A stretch of DNA of 9,667 nt from Clostridia bacterium (GTDB lineage: Bacteria > Bacillota_A > Clostridia > Christensenellales > Borkfalkiaceae), in the NCBI GenBank assembly GCA_017456945.1, contig JAFTIK010000102.1, positions 1-9,667 of the forward strand, given 5' to 3'. The notes under the pieces were generated by a model. The model saw nothing but the letters and a program-made list of their open reading frames with translations. It was not told the origin of the DNA and did no database searches. Numbering within the stretch: position 1 is the first letter of the stretch; the number at the start of each line of letters is the position of its first letter. Positions 1-7,468 of this stretch are shown piece after piece. Both the position numbers and the translations under genes were made by a program.

Positions 1-613
1 AACCTAAGCTAGTAACGGTCATAACGTCGATATCTGTAATTTCCCTTACGTCGTAAAGGTTAAACGAAATGTCGGTTACGTTTTTATCGATATAATAAAC
101 GTCGGTAAAATAATGTTCAAACCCGAATTGTATAGAAAGGAATTCATAAACCGAATACAACGAACCTAAACTCGTTCCACCGATCATAAATATAGAGTTG
201 TCAACAGTCTTGATATAAAATCCTTGAGCCTTAATTTTGCTCTTATCCGCAACCAACCCAACTGCGTTGGACGCTTTGTTTTTACCTATGGATAAAAATT
301 TGCCATCTTTTGAATAGGTAACGGCGTCGTCTGTTAAAATGTTTAAGGTAATACCCGTTGCTTCTTTGAACAAGGTTTGCAACTCACGGCTAGCAGTTAC
401 GATATTATCGTCTGCATCAGCGGAAATAAGTATAGAATAGTCGGTTTTGGCTTCTTTAACCAACCACTCTTGAGTTTCAACCACCTTGCGATAATGGTTT
501 GGGTCAGATGAACTTTTACTTTCTTTACTGCACCCTACGAGAGCAAAACAACTAAGCGCCGTTATTACGGATAGGGCTAAGGATAAAAACTTAACTAAAA
601 ATCTATTCTTCAT
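1..613 (-). CDS. DUF4838-type lipoprotein, 5' part only (runs off the left edge)
   Basis: The first 204 codons read from the ATG at 613-611 to the window edge without a stop. Residues 1-28 form a lipoprotein signal: Lys/Arg near the start, a hydrophobic stretch, then the lipobox LVGC with Cys28 as the probable lipidation site, followed by a Ser/Lys-rich linker. From about residue 58 the sequence resembles the N-terminal alpha/beta domain found in DUF4838 proteins and GH67-like glycosidases. It has a strand (YSILISADADD), a helix (ASRELQTLFKEATGI, 74-88), and then the typical GGTSLGSLYSVYEFLSIQFG (145-164), in which a glycine loop leads to a tyrosine-rich helix. Family members are often carbohydrate-active or glycan-linked, but their reaction is mostly unproven, and any catalytic domain would lie off the window. 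The start is supported by an AGGGGGG ribosome binding site 7 bases upstream that overlaps the stop of the preceding gene. It is the last visible cistron of the sugar-transport operon. The lipoprotein call is firm; the family is recognised from pattern only. Confidence 0.72.
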   Translation of the reverse strand, partial: MKNRFLVKFLSLALSVITALSCFALVGCSKESKSSSDPNHYRKVVETQEWLVKEAKTDYSILISADADDNIVTASRELQTLFKEATGITLNILTDDAVTYSKDGKFLSIGKNKASNAVGLVADKSKIKAQGFYIKTVDNSIFMIGGTSLGSLYSVYEFLSIQFGFEHYFTDVYYIDKNVTDISFNLYDVREITDIDVMTVTSLG

Positions 614-620
614 TTTTATT

Positions 621-627
621 CCCCCCT
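621..627 (-). promoter_or_regulatory. Ribosome binding site of the DUF4838-type gene
   Basis: On the minus strand AGGGGGG precedes the ATG at 613 by 7 bases. It shares bases with the TAG stop (626-628) of the upstream gene, so translation of the two cistrons is probably coupled. Confidence 0.7.
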
Positions 628-3600
628 ATTTCACCACGATTTCATAAGATTCAAAGGCTACGTTGCCCGATTGATCGGTTACGTAATACATTACCGTATA
701 AACGCCTTTAGTTTTAGCGTTAAATCTATAATTTGAAACGTTTACCACGCTCAAATCTGGGCGTTGAACGCAAACCGTAACGGTTACGTCTTCACTACTA
801 GTTACCGAACACTTTGCAACGGTAACTTGACCTACGCTAGCAGTAGTTTTAACCCCTTTTAGTTCAATAGTCGGCGCAAGCGAACTCTTAACTTCAACCT
901 GCCCACCGATATTAGCCTTTTTAACCCCGTCGGTAACTTGCCCCGTTATACGATACAATCCTAAAACGTTAAGTTCAATTACGTACGGTCTAGAAAAATC
1001 GGTAACGTCTTTCATTACCACCCCGTCTTCAGAAACTGCGTAGCCGTTTTCATCTCTAACGGATAGTTTACAAGTAGTGGTAAATTTCAAAACGTCTTGC
1101 GCGTACAAACCTGAAATAACTAGTTTATCGTTCAATTTCTTTTGGTCTAAATTAGCAATCAAGGTGTATATAGGCGGAGCGCTATCCGACTCAGACGACT
1201 CTACGGGTTGACCGTTAATTTCAGAAACCGAGAAAGATATATACTCGTTTTCTTCAAAATCTATTTCAAGCCAAGCTAGTTTAGAAATAAAACCGTTAAA
1301 GTTTTTAATTTCAAACGCTACGCCGCCAAAGGTAACCGTTCTCTTTTCGTCGTCGTAAGTAAGTTGCGAGTTTTCAAAAAGCGATTTATTAATCACGCTC
1401 TCTTTTTCACCGTTAACCGAAATATAATAAGAAAAATCGTCTTTCGGGCGAACGGCTAAGTTAAACGCAACGCTAGGGTCTTCAACGTCCGTAAAAGTAA
1501 AGGTTATTTTCTCACCTTCAAACTCGTTAATTTTATACTTTAACCCAAACGAAGTAACTAGCAACTTGTTTACGAAAGTAAGACTAGCGTCTTCATCAAC
1601 CGAAATATACGTAACGTCTTTACTCGTTGCCACTTTATCGAAATTTTTGCCGTAAAAATACTCTTTTACAATATATTTATTGTTTATTCTACCAACGTCT
1701 GCAACGTCTATTTCATACTCTTCGTTGGATTCTAGTTCAGTTCCCAAAGAATACTTGATTTTAACGATAGAAGTAGCGGTAATCTTCAAACTTTCGCCAT
1801 CCGTGTACTTTTGATATTCACCACCGTCGAACGAATAGTAAATATCTGCAACCTTTTTCACGGGTAAGCCACTTGAAAAATCGTAGCCTACGCGAGTTTT
1901 CAATACGTAACTTACTTGATTTACGAATACGGGTGGTAAGTTTGCGCCCGTTATGAACACGGGATTAGCGTTTGCAACAACCGTAACGTCGTAAGAACTT
2001 TCTACAAACGTATTATAGTCGGCGCAATGATATTTTACGGTATACCCGCCAGCTTTCATTGCAAGATATTCGTAATCGCCATCTTCATTTGGCATTACTT
2101 CTATCGGCTTTCCGTCAACCGTAATAGTTACCGTAAGTTTATAATCCCCGTCGTTACCTATAATGGTCGGCTTTGCAATCTCTATAAATCTGCCCGCCTT
2201 AAATTCGGTTTCATCAATCGTATAATCTATTGCAAGGTCGCTCTGCGCTTTAGCGGTAACGTCCACTTTAACTTTACCTTCTTGCCCAGCCTTATCCGTT
2301 GCCGAATAGATTATGGTATAAACGCCTTCTTCGTTAGGAATAAATTCGCCGTCTTGCACGTTAACCATAACGGGATTTGACGAATAGTAGTTACGATAAA
2401 CGATAACGTTGGTATCAACGTTTCCATCCACGTCGTCAGTAGAAGTAGCAGAGAAAACTTTATAGGGTTTTTCTACTATCGCCGACGGAATACTGCTAGG
2501 CGTATCCACTTTGATTCTAGGCGCTACCCTGTCGGTAAAAGTGTTTTCCGAAAGGTCTTCGCCAAGAATATCGGTTACGATGAACGAGAAGGTTGCGCCC
2601 ACGTAGTTTTCCGCGCTTACGCTTACGTAAACTTCGCCCGTAGTAAAGCCGTTCCATAAATTATCGAAGAACAGAGGCTCGTCTAGGTCGCAAATCATAC
2701 CGTTACTAGACGGCGCTATGGTTTTGCACCCGAAGAGTTGTTTTTCTGCATAGTTCATAGACAAGGTATATTCGCCTTGCCCGTAACCCTTTTTAGCGGC
2801 CAACGAATATTCAAAAGACGGATAGCCGTTCGCAGAGTTGTACGCCACGTTTTTATTTAAGGTATAAAGTTGACCTTGATAAATGAAAGTTCTTTCATTT
2901 GACGCCGCGTAGAAGTGAATACCCGTTAACGGTTGCCCGTTAGCGCCTGCCGCCGAGTATAGCGCCCAACCTTTATTTTCATCTTCGTCGCCGTAATTGC
3001 CATAAGTAACTATATCGACGTAGTTGTTGGGGTCGTACGCATCGGTCAATCTAACTTTAAGTATTCTAGCATCCGCCTTACCCAAAATTGCAGGTAAGGA
3101 ATATAGTGAAATTATATTATCTAGTTTGGTCTTGCCGTTTAAGTCTATCGGCTTTTTATAAGTAAAGGTATCACCCGAAGCAAGACTTACTATAATACCA
3201 GAAGTTGTAACTGGCGTTCCTTCGTTAAGAATAGGCTCGCCGAACGCGTCGGTATTATTTATACTGCCGTAATAAGCAGAAGAGTTGGAAGTAGTTACCG
3301 AATAAGCGTTTGCATAAACGGAAAACTTAACCGAACTACTTACTACGTTATCGCCGACCTTTGCTTTGTAGTTTACCGAATATTCGCCTGGATAAGACAA
3401 AAGGTATTCGCTTGACTTATACGACTTGCCGTCTGGAAAGGTAACCGAGCCAACAATAGCGTCGTAATCCACGCCACCATAGTTAATCCTTGCGCTTGGC
3501 GGAGTAAAACTGTCGCCAAGATTATAACTTTCGGATATTTCCGTTTGCAATTTTAATTGTCCTGCGCCTACGTTTCTAAAGTTTTGCGAAAGAGCTAACC

Positions 3601-3670
3601 CTGCAAAACAAACAATAAGAAACGCAAATAGCGTAATGGTCAATATCTTTTTCAATCTTAAATTCATCAT
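626..3670 (-). CDS. Large secreted protein with Ig-like and lectin-like modules, function unknown
   Basis: 1014 residues. Residues 1-29 form a Sec signal peptide (Lys/Arg near the start, hydrophobic core, likely cut after ALS). The rest reads as a chain of beta-sandwich modules. Ig-like repeats end with a G-x-Y-T-V-x-Y-x-x-T-D signature, seen at 95-108, 449-462, 541-553, 904-915 and 989-1003; the one at about 383-473 resembles DUF5011/cadherin-like bacterial Ig domains. Two longer segments, about 158-370 and 690-820, look like concanavalin/LamG-type lectin modules and may be diverged copies of each other. I see no glycosidase signature, LPXTG motif, C-terminal membrane anchor or S-layer homology domain, so the protein is probably secreted or held non-covalently. 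The first ATG overlaps the permease stop (TAATG). A second ATG follows directly, and AAAGG at 3674-3678 is better spaced for it, so the protein may start one residue later. Placement directly after the permeases suggests glycan capture at the cell surface (inference). I do not recognise a named family for the whole protein. Confidence 0.85.
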   Translation of the reverse strand: MMNLRLKKILTITLFAFLIVCFAGLALSQNFRNVGAGQLKLQTEISESYNLGDSFTPPSARINYGGVDYDAIVGSVTFPDGKSYKSSEYLLSYPGEYSVNYKAKVGDNVVSSSVKFSVYANAYSVTTSNSSAYYGSINNTDAFGEPILNEGTPVTTSGIIVSLASGDTFTYKKPIDLNGKTKLDNIISLYSLPAILGKADARILKVRLTDAYDPNNYVDIVTYGNYGDEDENKGWALYSAAGANGQPLTGIHFYAASNERTFIYQGQLYTLNKNVAYNSANGYPSFEYSLAAKKGYGQGEYTLSMNYAEKQLFGCKTIAPSSNGMICDLDEPLFFDNLWNGFTTGEVYVSVSAENYVGATFSFIVTDILGEDLSENTFTDRVAPRIKVDTPSSIPSAIVEKPYKVFSATSTDDVDGNVDTNVIVYRNYYSSNPVMVNVQDGEFIPNEEGVYTIIYSATDKAGQEGKVKVDVTAKAQSDLAIDYTIDETEFKAGRFIEIAKPTIIGNDGDYKLTVTITVDGKPIEVMPNEDGDYEYLAMKAGGYTVKYHCADYNTFVESSYDVTVVANANPVFITGANLPPVFVNQVSYVLKTRVGYDFSSGLPVKKVADIYYSFDGGEYQKYTDGESLKITATSIVKIKYSLGTELESNEEYEIDVADVGRINNKYIVKEYFYGKNFDKVATSKDVTYISVDEDASLTFVNKLLVTSFGLKYKINEFEGEKITFTFTDVEDPSVAFNLAVRPKDDFSYYISVNGEKESVINKSLFENSQLTYDDEKRTVTFGGVAFEIKNFNGFISKLAWLEIDFEENEYISFSVSEINGQPVESSESDSAPPIYTLIANLDQKKLNDKLVISGLYAQDVLKFTTTCKLSVRDENGYAVSEDGVVMKDVTDFSRPYVIELNVLGLYRITGQVTDGVKKANIGGQVEVKSSLAPTIELKGVKTTASVGQVTVAKCSVTSSEDVTVTVCVQRPDLSVVNVSNYRFNAKTKGVYTVMYYVTDQSGNVAFESYEIVVK

Positions 3671-4584
3671 TAACCTTTAATTCCTCCCATAGAGAGATTT
3701 CCCATAAGTTTGTCTTTGAATATAATGAAAATCAAAACGGTAGGAATAACCATAACCATACAAGACGCCATTTTGATTTCCGTTCTTGCCGAGCCCGTAT
3801 CCGTAGAAGTCGCTTTCATAAACACGCTAAACGAAATAGTCGGGTGTGACGGCAAATAGAGAAGAACCGTTTGATAGTCGTTCCAAATATCTACGAAGTG
3901 AATTACCATAATCGTAAGGAAAATGGTTTTAACTAGCGGGAACATAATGCGTAACAATACACGCCACTCTGACGCGCCGTCGATATAAGCCGCTTCCATA
4001 TAATCGTTAGGAAGTGATTTGAACGCCGCGTAGAAGATAAGGAAGTACATACCCAAAAAGTTTGCTTTCTGCAACCAGTTACCAAGGAAGGTATCGTAAA
4101 TGTTGAGTTTGTACATTACGTTAACCATTGACGGATAGTTACCAACGATAGGAAGTATCATTGTAATAATAACGACGCCGTACAAGAGTTTACTAAACTT
4201 ATAATTAAACTTTGCAACTACGTACCCTACGAAACAAGGAACTATACTTGCGCAGAACGCACCACCCACCGTGTAAAGCAAGGTGTTGATGATAATACCG
4301 CAATCTAAGCCTTCGTATGTTTGGGTAGGCAAAAGTTTAATTACGTCACCCGTAGGTATAACGTGCTCGAACACTTGCAACGCGTAAGAAAAGTTGCTAA
4401 ACAACCACTCTTTCGGTAAGCCGAAGAAGTTATCGATTGCAATTTCCGTTTCCGTCTTTAAGGACGCGGTTATCATCCAGTAAAGCGCGAAAAACAATAT
4501 AAATGCGTAAGCGATTAAGAGAACGAGTATTACGGAGTTGAATATACTAAATTTTGATTTTAACTTATTTTTAGATACTTGCAT
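3670..4584 (-). CDS. Sugar ABC transporter permease, MalG/UgpE-like (CUT1 family)
   Basis: 304 residues, slightly longer than the usual 270-290. This is one of the two membrane subunits that form the sugar channel in the cytoplasmic membrane. About six hydrophobic segments are visible (near 16-38, 96-120, 133-153, 174-190, 219-240 and 272-290). The EAA loop that contacts the ATPase is clear at 197-216: EAAYIDGAS, then I-x-F-P. This is close to the family consensus EAAxxDGA-(9)-I-x-x-P. The C-terminus (MGGIKG) matches the short Gly/Lys tail typical of MalG-like proteins. An insertion of about 25 residues between the first two membrane segments (roughly 70-95, containing LLPTQTYEGLDCG) is common in Clostridial homologues and accounts for the length. 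The gene starts 12 bases after the MalF-like gene, and its stop overlaps the next start by one base. The substrate cannot be read from the sequence. Confidence 0.93.
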   Translation of the reverse strand: MQVSKNKLKSKFSIFNSVILVLLIAYAFILFFALYWMITASLKTETEIAIDNFFGLPKEWLFSNFSYALQVFEHVIPTGDVIKLLPTQTYEGLDCGIIINTLLYTVGGAFCASIVPCFVGYVVAKFNYKFSKLLYGVVIITMILPIVGNYPSMVNVMYKLNIYDTFLGNWLQKANFLGMYFLIFYAAFKSLPNDYMEAAYIDGASEWRVLLRIMFPLVKTIFLTIMVIHFVDIWNDYQTVLLYLPSHPTISFSVFMKATSTDTGSARTEIKMASCMVMVIPTVLIFIIFKDKLMGNLSMGGIKG

Positions 4585-4588
4585 AATT

Positions 4589-4599
4589 CCACCCCCTTA
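4589..4599 (-). promoter_or_regulatory. Ribosome binding site of the MalG-like permease gene
   Basis: On the minus strand TAAGGGGGTGG includes the TAA stop of the preceding permease and lies 4 bases before the ATG at 4584. The overlap of stop and ribosome binding site suggests coupled translation of the two permease subunits, which are needed in equal amounts. Confidence 0.65.
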
Positions 4600-5514
4600 A
4601 TCAACGCTCGGCCCAAGTTTTTCCATAGCCCACTTAACCACGAAAGTAATCGGAACGGCTATAAGGGTAAATATAAGCCCAAGGGCAGATATTTTTGGAT
4701 ATTTGCTAACGTCTGGCGGAATAATAGAACTTGCAACCTGCGTTTCTCTAAACAAGTAATAACCGAGCGTATAAGCCTTTGGGTTAACGTTGTTGCCGTA
4801 GAAATTATACAATGACATTTGGTTGGTGAATAACCCCGCTACCCCTACCGTAATAAAGGTTACGAAAGTAGGATAAATCATAGGTAAGGTTATAAAGATC
4901 AATTCTTTGAACGGGGTAATTCCATCTAGTTGAGCAGATTCCACAACGGCAGAAGATATACCGCTCATCGTGCTAGTGTACATTAGAACTTGTGTGCCGA
5001 ACCCCATCCACAACTGGAATATTAAAACCAACTTAAAGTGATCGTCGTAATTATCAAGCAAGGGCAAAATCTTAACCCCTAACGCTTTGCCGAGTTGCGG
5101 AATACCTTGGTCTAGCAAGAATTTATACACCGTCATAAGCACGACGCCCGAAATTATGTGTGGTAAAAAGAGAACTACTTGAAAGAGTTTATGCCCGAAA
5201 TTCTTTTTATAAATATAGTTAGAAAAGAAAATCGCGCCACCCGTTCCAACAACGAGTGTGAAAAAATACAAAACGAGCGAGTTTTTCCACGCGTAAGACA
5301 ATTTTTGTTCGGTTGCAAAACATTTAAAAACTTCTTTAAAATTATCAAACCAAACGAAATCGAACTTCGACACCCCGTCGTAAGACTGAAAGGCAAACAA
5401 AATCGATTGCAAGTTTACGACGATATAAAATACGATAAACTGCAAAACGGGAAAAGCCACCACGCTAGTATAGAATAAAATTCTCTTTTTCTCTTTTACG
5501 CTAAGTTTCTTCAT
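4597..5514 (-). CDS. Sugar ABC transporter permease, MalF/UgpA-like (CUT1 family)
   Basis: 305 residues, the normal length for UgpA/LacF-type permeases. It is the partner of the MalG-like subunit downstream. Hydrophobic segments are visible near 12-40, 77-100, 110-135, 160-182, 213-232 and 274-295. The EAA loop at 192-211 reads ESAQLDGITPFKELIFITLP, with Ser in place of the first Ala, a common substitution. The C-terminal stretch SALGLIFTLIAVPITF, ending near GPSVD, is characteristic of Clostridial CUT1 permeases next to lipoprotein binding proteins. The ATG at 5514 has a modest AAGG ribosome binding site 8 bases upstream (5523-5526), weaker than that of the binding-protein gene. This fits the usual pattern of lower permease than binding-protein output. 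No ATP-binding subunit gene is adjacent, so the pair presumably uses a shared MsmK/UgpC-type ATPase from another locus (inference from family practice). Confidence 0.93.
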   Translation of the reverse strand: MKKLSVKEKKRILFYTSVVAFPVLQFIVFYIVVNLQSILFAFQSYDGVSKFDFVWFDNFKEVFKCFATEQKLSYAWKNSLVLYFFTLVVGTGGAIFFSNYIYKKNFGHKLFQVVLFLPHIISGVVLMTVYKFLLDQGIPQLGKALGVKILPLLDNYDDHFKLVLIFQLWMGFGTQVLMYTSTMSGISSAVVESAQLDGITPFKELIFITLPMIYPTFVTFITVGVAGLFTNQMSLYNFYGNNVNPKAYTLGYYLFRETQVASSIIPPDVSKYPKISALGLIFTLIAVPITFVVKWAMEKLGPSVD

Positions 5515-5541
5515 AGTAAGTACCTTGTTTTAATTAGTTTC

Positions 5542-5573
5542 ATACACGCCGAAAGAGATTTTTCGGCGTGTAT
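5542..5573 (-). terminator. Intercistronic 13-bp hairpin after the binding-protein gene
   Basis: A perfect 13-bp inverted repeat (ATACACGCCGAAA / TTTCGGCGTGTAT) with a 6-base loop lies 13 bases after the binding-protein stop and before the permease gene. On the minus strand, the operon's direction, it is not followed by a T run, so it is unlikely to be a full terminator. On the plus strand it is followed by TGATTTTTT and would look like an intrinsic terminator, but no plus-strand gene leads into it. The most likely role (inference) is protection of the upstream message from 3' decay or partial termination, giving more binding protein than permease, as known between malE and malF in enterobacteria. 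Confidence 0.7.
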
Positions 5574-5586
5574 TGATTTTTTAATA

Positions 5587-7302
5587 TTAGTGTTTTAACG
5601 CGTTCCACCAACTTTCAGTTTTCTTCATACCCAAGAAATAGTCTTTAGCAGAAAGTTTCATACTGCTATGGAAACCCGTATAAGGATAGGGCGTGCCCGT
5701 GCCTGCCGTAGTTCTCCACAAAACGGTATCCGAGAACATGGTGAATTCAGAAGGGTTCTTATAGTATTCAGCTTCGCCCGAAATAGGAACTACTACTTTG
5801 TCGTTCTTCTTTGCATCCCAAACGGATTTAGCAAATCCATCTAGATTTTGGTACTGGGTAGAACTTAAATCGTAATTAACGTTCTTAGTTACCTTGCTCT
5901 TTTCAGTAAACTCTGCAAGCGAAACGTCGGTATATAAATACTTTAAGAAATCTTTTGCAAGTTGTTCTACCCCTGCGCCGTGTTTCTTTTTAACGTTAGC
6001 GTTTATAAACGCGTAAGAAGATAACATATCGAGATGAACGGGATTTCTGCCTTCGCCTTCTTTAACGCTACCCGTTGCTTGTACGGGCATAGGCATCATT
6101 CTTAAATCAAGGCCTGCAACTTCAGGATAATTTTTTACCGCTTTTGCGTATTCTTCTGAATCCTTTGCTTCGTTTAGCCAGTAAGAGCCTTCTAAAATCA
6201 TACCTATCGGTTTCATACCGTCTGCAGGATTTATAGGAGCAAATAAACTTTCAAGGAATTGTCTTTGAATTAAGGTGTGCGAATAAGTGGAAGATATTGA
6301 CCACGGGTGATAATATCTATCGTCGCTAAATACCTTTTGGCTCATATCAAGCGCGTGATATCTAGATTCTTGTTGATAGATTTCCCAAATATTTTCCTTG
6401 GTGATAACCTTTTCAGTAGTTTGGGGAATATCTCCGTCAAAATCGGTTACGATAGATGTTTTAGTGCCGTTAGAGTTAAAGGTAAAGTTTGCCATAGCCC
6501 CGTCGTACCCTTCAAGGTTTAACCAAAGCGAGTTAGTAAGAGCCATTTGATAACTCTTGTTATTGCCGTCTGCCCAAATGAAAGGATATACGATAGATTT
6601 AATCATATATTCGCAAAGTCTTTCAAACTCTTCAATAGAAGAAGGCAAACCGTCGTCGTCATTTCCCCTTACGCCGTCAGGGCCAACCGTTCTAATTGTA
6701 ACGTCGTCTTTAAGGTCTTGTTTTACAAACCCGTAAGCCTTATCGGTAACGGAAGTAGTTTCGAAATTCTCTTCTTCTTCTGCAAAATAGAAACCGTATT
6801 CGTCAAACAAAGTCTTATTGTAAACCACGCCGTTAAACGATTGATAGTGCGGAAGAACTTTATAAGAGCCTTGCGCGCTCAACGCCGTTTTAGTGTTTGC
6901 AGAAAGTTTGCTTTCAATAGTTTTAGTTTCACCAGGCAAAGTATCGTCAAGCAAATCGGTTATATCAAGCATAACGTTAGACATACCGTTAAAGTTGATA
7001 CCTTGCGCGAAATACAAACTATAGTTTGCAATCTTAATATTATTGAGTTGGTTGGTGTCTTTGGTGTTTAAAACCTTAAACTTAATACCTTTCTTGCCTT
7101 TTTCATACTGTGTTTCTTCGTTTTCAGCCAAGAAACGAGTAATAGCGGCATCTAACCAAGTGTGACCTACGCCACCGTCGTAGTTCCAAATACGAAGAAC
7201 GGTATAGTTAGCGTCTTCATTAGTTCCACAACCGGTAAGAGCAACCGAGAACAAACTGACAATTGCAAGTAATAAACTTACAAGCCTACATCTTTTTTTC
7301 AT
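5587..7302 (-). CDS. Sugar ABC transporter substrate-binding lipoprotein (CUT1 type, long form)
   Basis: 571 residues, clearly longer than the 400-450 usual for family 1 solute-binding proteins. Residues 1-25 form a lipoprotein signal ending in the lipobox ALTGC, with Cys25 as the lipidation site, so the protein is tethered outside the membrane. The mature start (YTVLRIWNYDGGVGHTWLDAAITRF) and the internal HYQSFNGVVYNKTLFDEYGF (152-171) are typical of the family's first lobe. SSIEEFERLCEYM (221-233) and FIWADGNNKSYQ (241-252) match the hinge/second-lobe region. Residues 208-218 (PDGVRGNDDDG) form an acidic, Gly-rich loop that resembles a calcium-binding loop; this is a guess from pattern. The C-terminal third is rich in Trp and Tyr, suited to stacking on sugar rings. 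It is the first gene of the operon, with the strong AGAGGTG ribosome binding site at 7307-7313, 4 bases from the ATG. The ligand is unknown; the nearby GH20 gene suggests an amino-sugar oligosaccharide. Confidence 0.92.
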   Translation of the reverse strand: MKKRCRLVSLLLAIVSLFSVALTGCGTNEDANYTVLRIWNYDGGVGHTWLDAAITRFLAENEETQYEKGKKGIKFKVLNTKDTNQLNNIKIANYSLYFAQGINFNGMSNVMLDITDLLDDTLPGETKTIESKLSANTKTALSAQGSYKVLPHYQSFNGVVYNKTLFDEYGFYFAEEEENFETTSVTDKAYGFVKQDLKDDVTIRTVGPDGVRGNDDDGLPSSIEEFERLCEYMIKSIVYPFIWADGNNKSYQMALTNSLWLNLEGYDGAMANFTFNSNGTKTSIVTDFDGDIPQTTEKVITKENIWEIYQQESRYHALDMSQKVFSDDRYYHPWSISSTYSHTLIQRQFLESLFAPINPADGMKPIGMILEGSYWLNEAKDSEEYAKAVKNYPEVAGLDLRMMPMPVQATGSVKEGEGRNPVHLDMLSSYAFINANVKKKHGAGVEQLAKDFLKYLYTDVSLAEFTEKSKVTKNVNYDLSSTQYQNLDGFAKSVWDAKKNDKVVVPISGEAEYYKNPSEFTMFSDTVLWRTTAGTGTPYPYTGFHSSMKLSAKDYFLGMKKTESWWNALKH

Positions 7303-7306
7303 ATTT

Positions 7307-7313
7307 CACCTCT
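7307..7313 (-). promoter_or_regulatory. Ribosome binding site of the binding-protein gene
   Basis: AGAGGTG on the minus strand ends 4 bases before the ATG at 7302. A small hairpin lies just upstream (7325-7344) and leaves the site open. Confidence 0.65.
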
Positions 7314-7324
7314 ATCTTTTCTGT

Positions 7325-7344
7325 TTCACGCATTTTTGCGCGAA
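7325..7344 (-). other. Small stem-loop close to the binding-protein ribosome binding site
   Basis: On the minus strand TTCGCGCA and TGCGTGAA can form an 8-bp stem with one G-U pair around an AAAA loop. It lies about 11 bases upstream of the ribosome binding site in the operon leader. It could stabilise the message or take part in leader folding, but no known riboswitch class is recognised. Confidence 0.4.
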
Positions 7345-7374
7345 CAATATTTTTTAAATCCGCCAAGCGATTGC

Positions 7375-7402
7375 TTTTTTCCGTCCGTTAGGATGGAAAA
7401 AA
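7375..7402. repeat. 12-bp inverted repeat in the operon leader
   Basis: TTTTTTCCGTCC (7375-7386) and GGATGGAAAAAA (7391-7402) are complementary except at one position, with a 4-base GTTA loop. In the leader RNA (minus strand) the odd pair is A-C; read on the plus strand it is a tolerated G-U. The A6 at 7397-7402 is shared with the adjacent GC palindrome, so in RNA the two hairpins compete for the same U residues. Confidence 0.55.
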
Positions 7403-7415
7403 GGGCGCGCCCTTT
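7397..7415 (-). terminator. Possible attenuator hairpin in the operon leader
   Basis: The 16-base perfect palindrome AAAGGGCGCGCCCTTT (7400-7415) is followed on the minus strand by further T residues (T6 in total at 7397-7402). As RNA it can form a 6-bp stem (AAAGGG/CCCUUU) with a CGCG loop and a short U tail. This resembles a weak intrinsic terminator about 50-65 nt into the predicted leader. The stem is short, so regulation by attenuation is only a possibility. As DNA the palindrome could equally be a protein-binding site. Confidence 0.35.
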
Positions 7416-7468
7416 AAATTTATCCCAAATTTTAAGAGCAACATACACTTTTTACATTTTACCATACA

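Noticed and set aside
2027..2380. 117-codon plus-strand open frame opposite the Ig-like protein gene
   Set aside because: It is antisense to a continuous 1014-codon gene with clear domain repeats, and has no promoter, ribosome binding site or family resemblance.
6547..7071. 174-codon plus-strand open frame inside the binding-protein gene
   Set aside because: It lies wholly antisense to a well-supported gene, has no recognisable domain, and its composition is that expected from the complementary strand.
7375..7415. Known riboswitch or T-box in the operon leader
   Set aside because: No conserved core motif of a class I know, and no T-box sequence, was seen; only simple inverted repeats are present.
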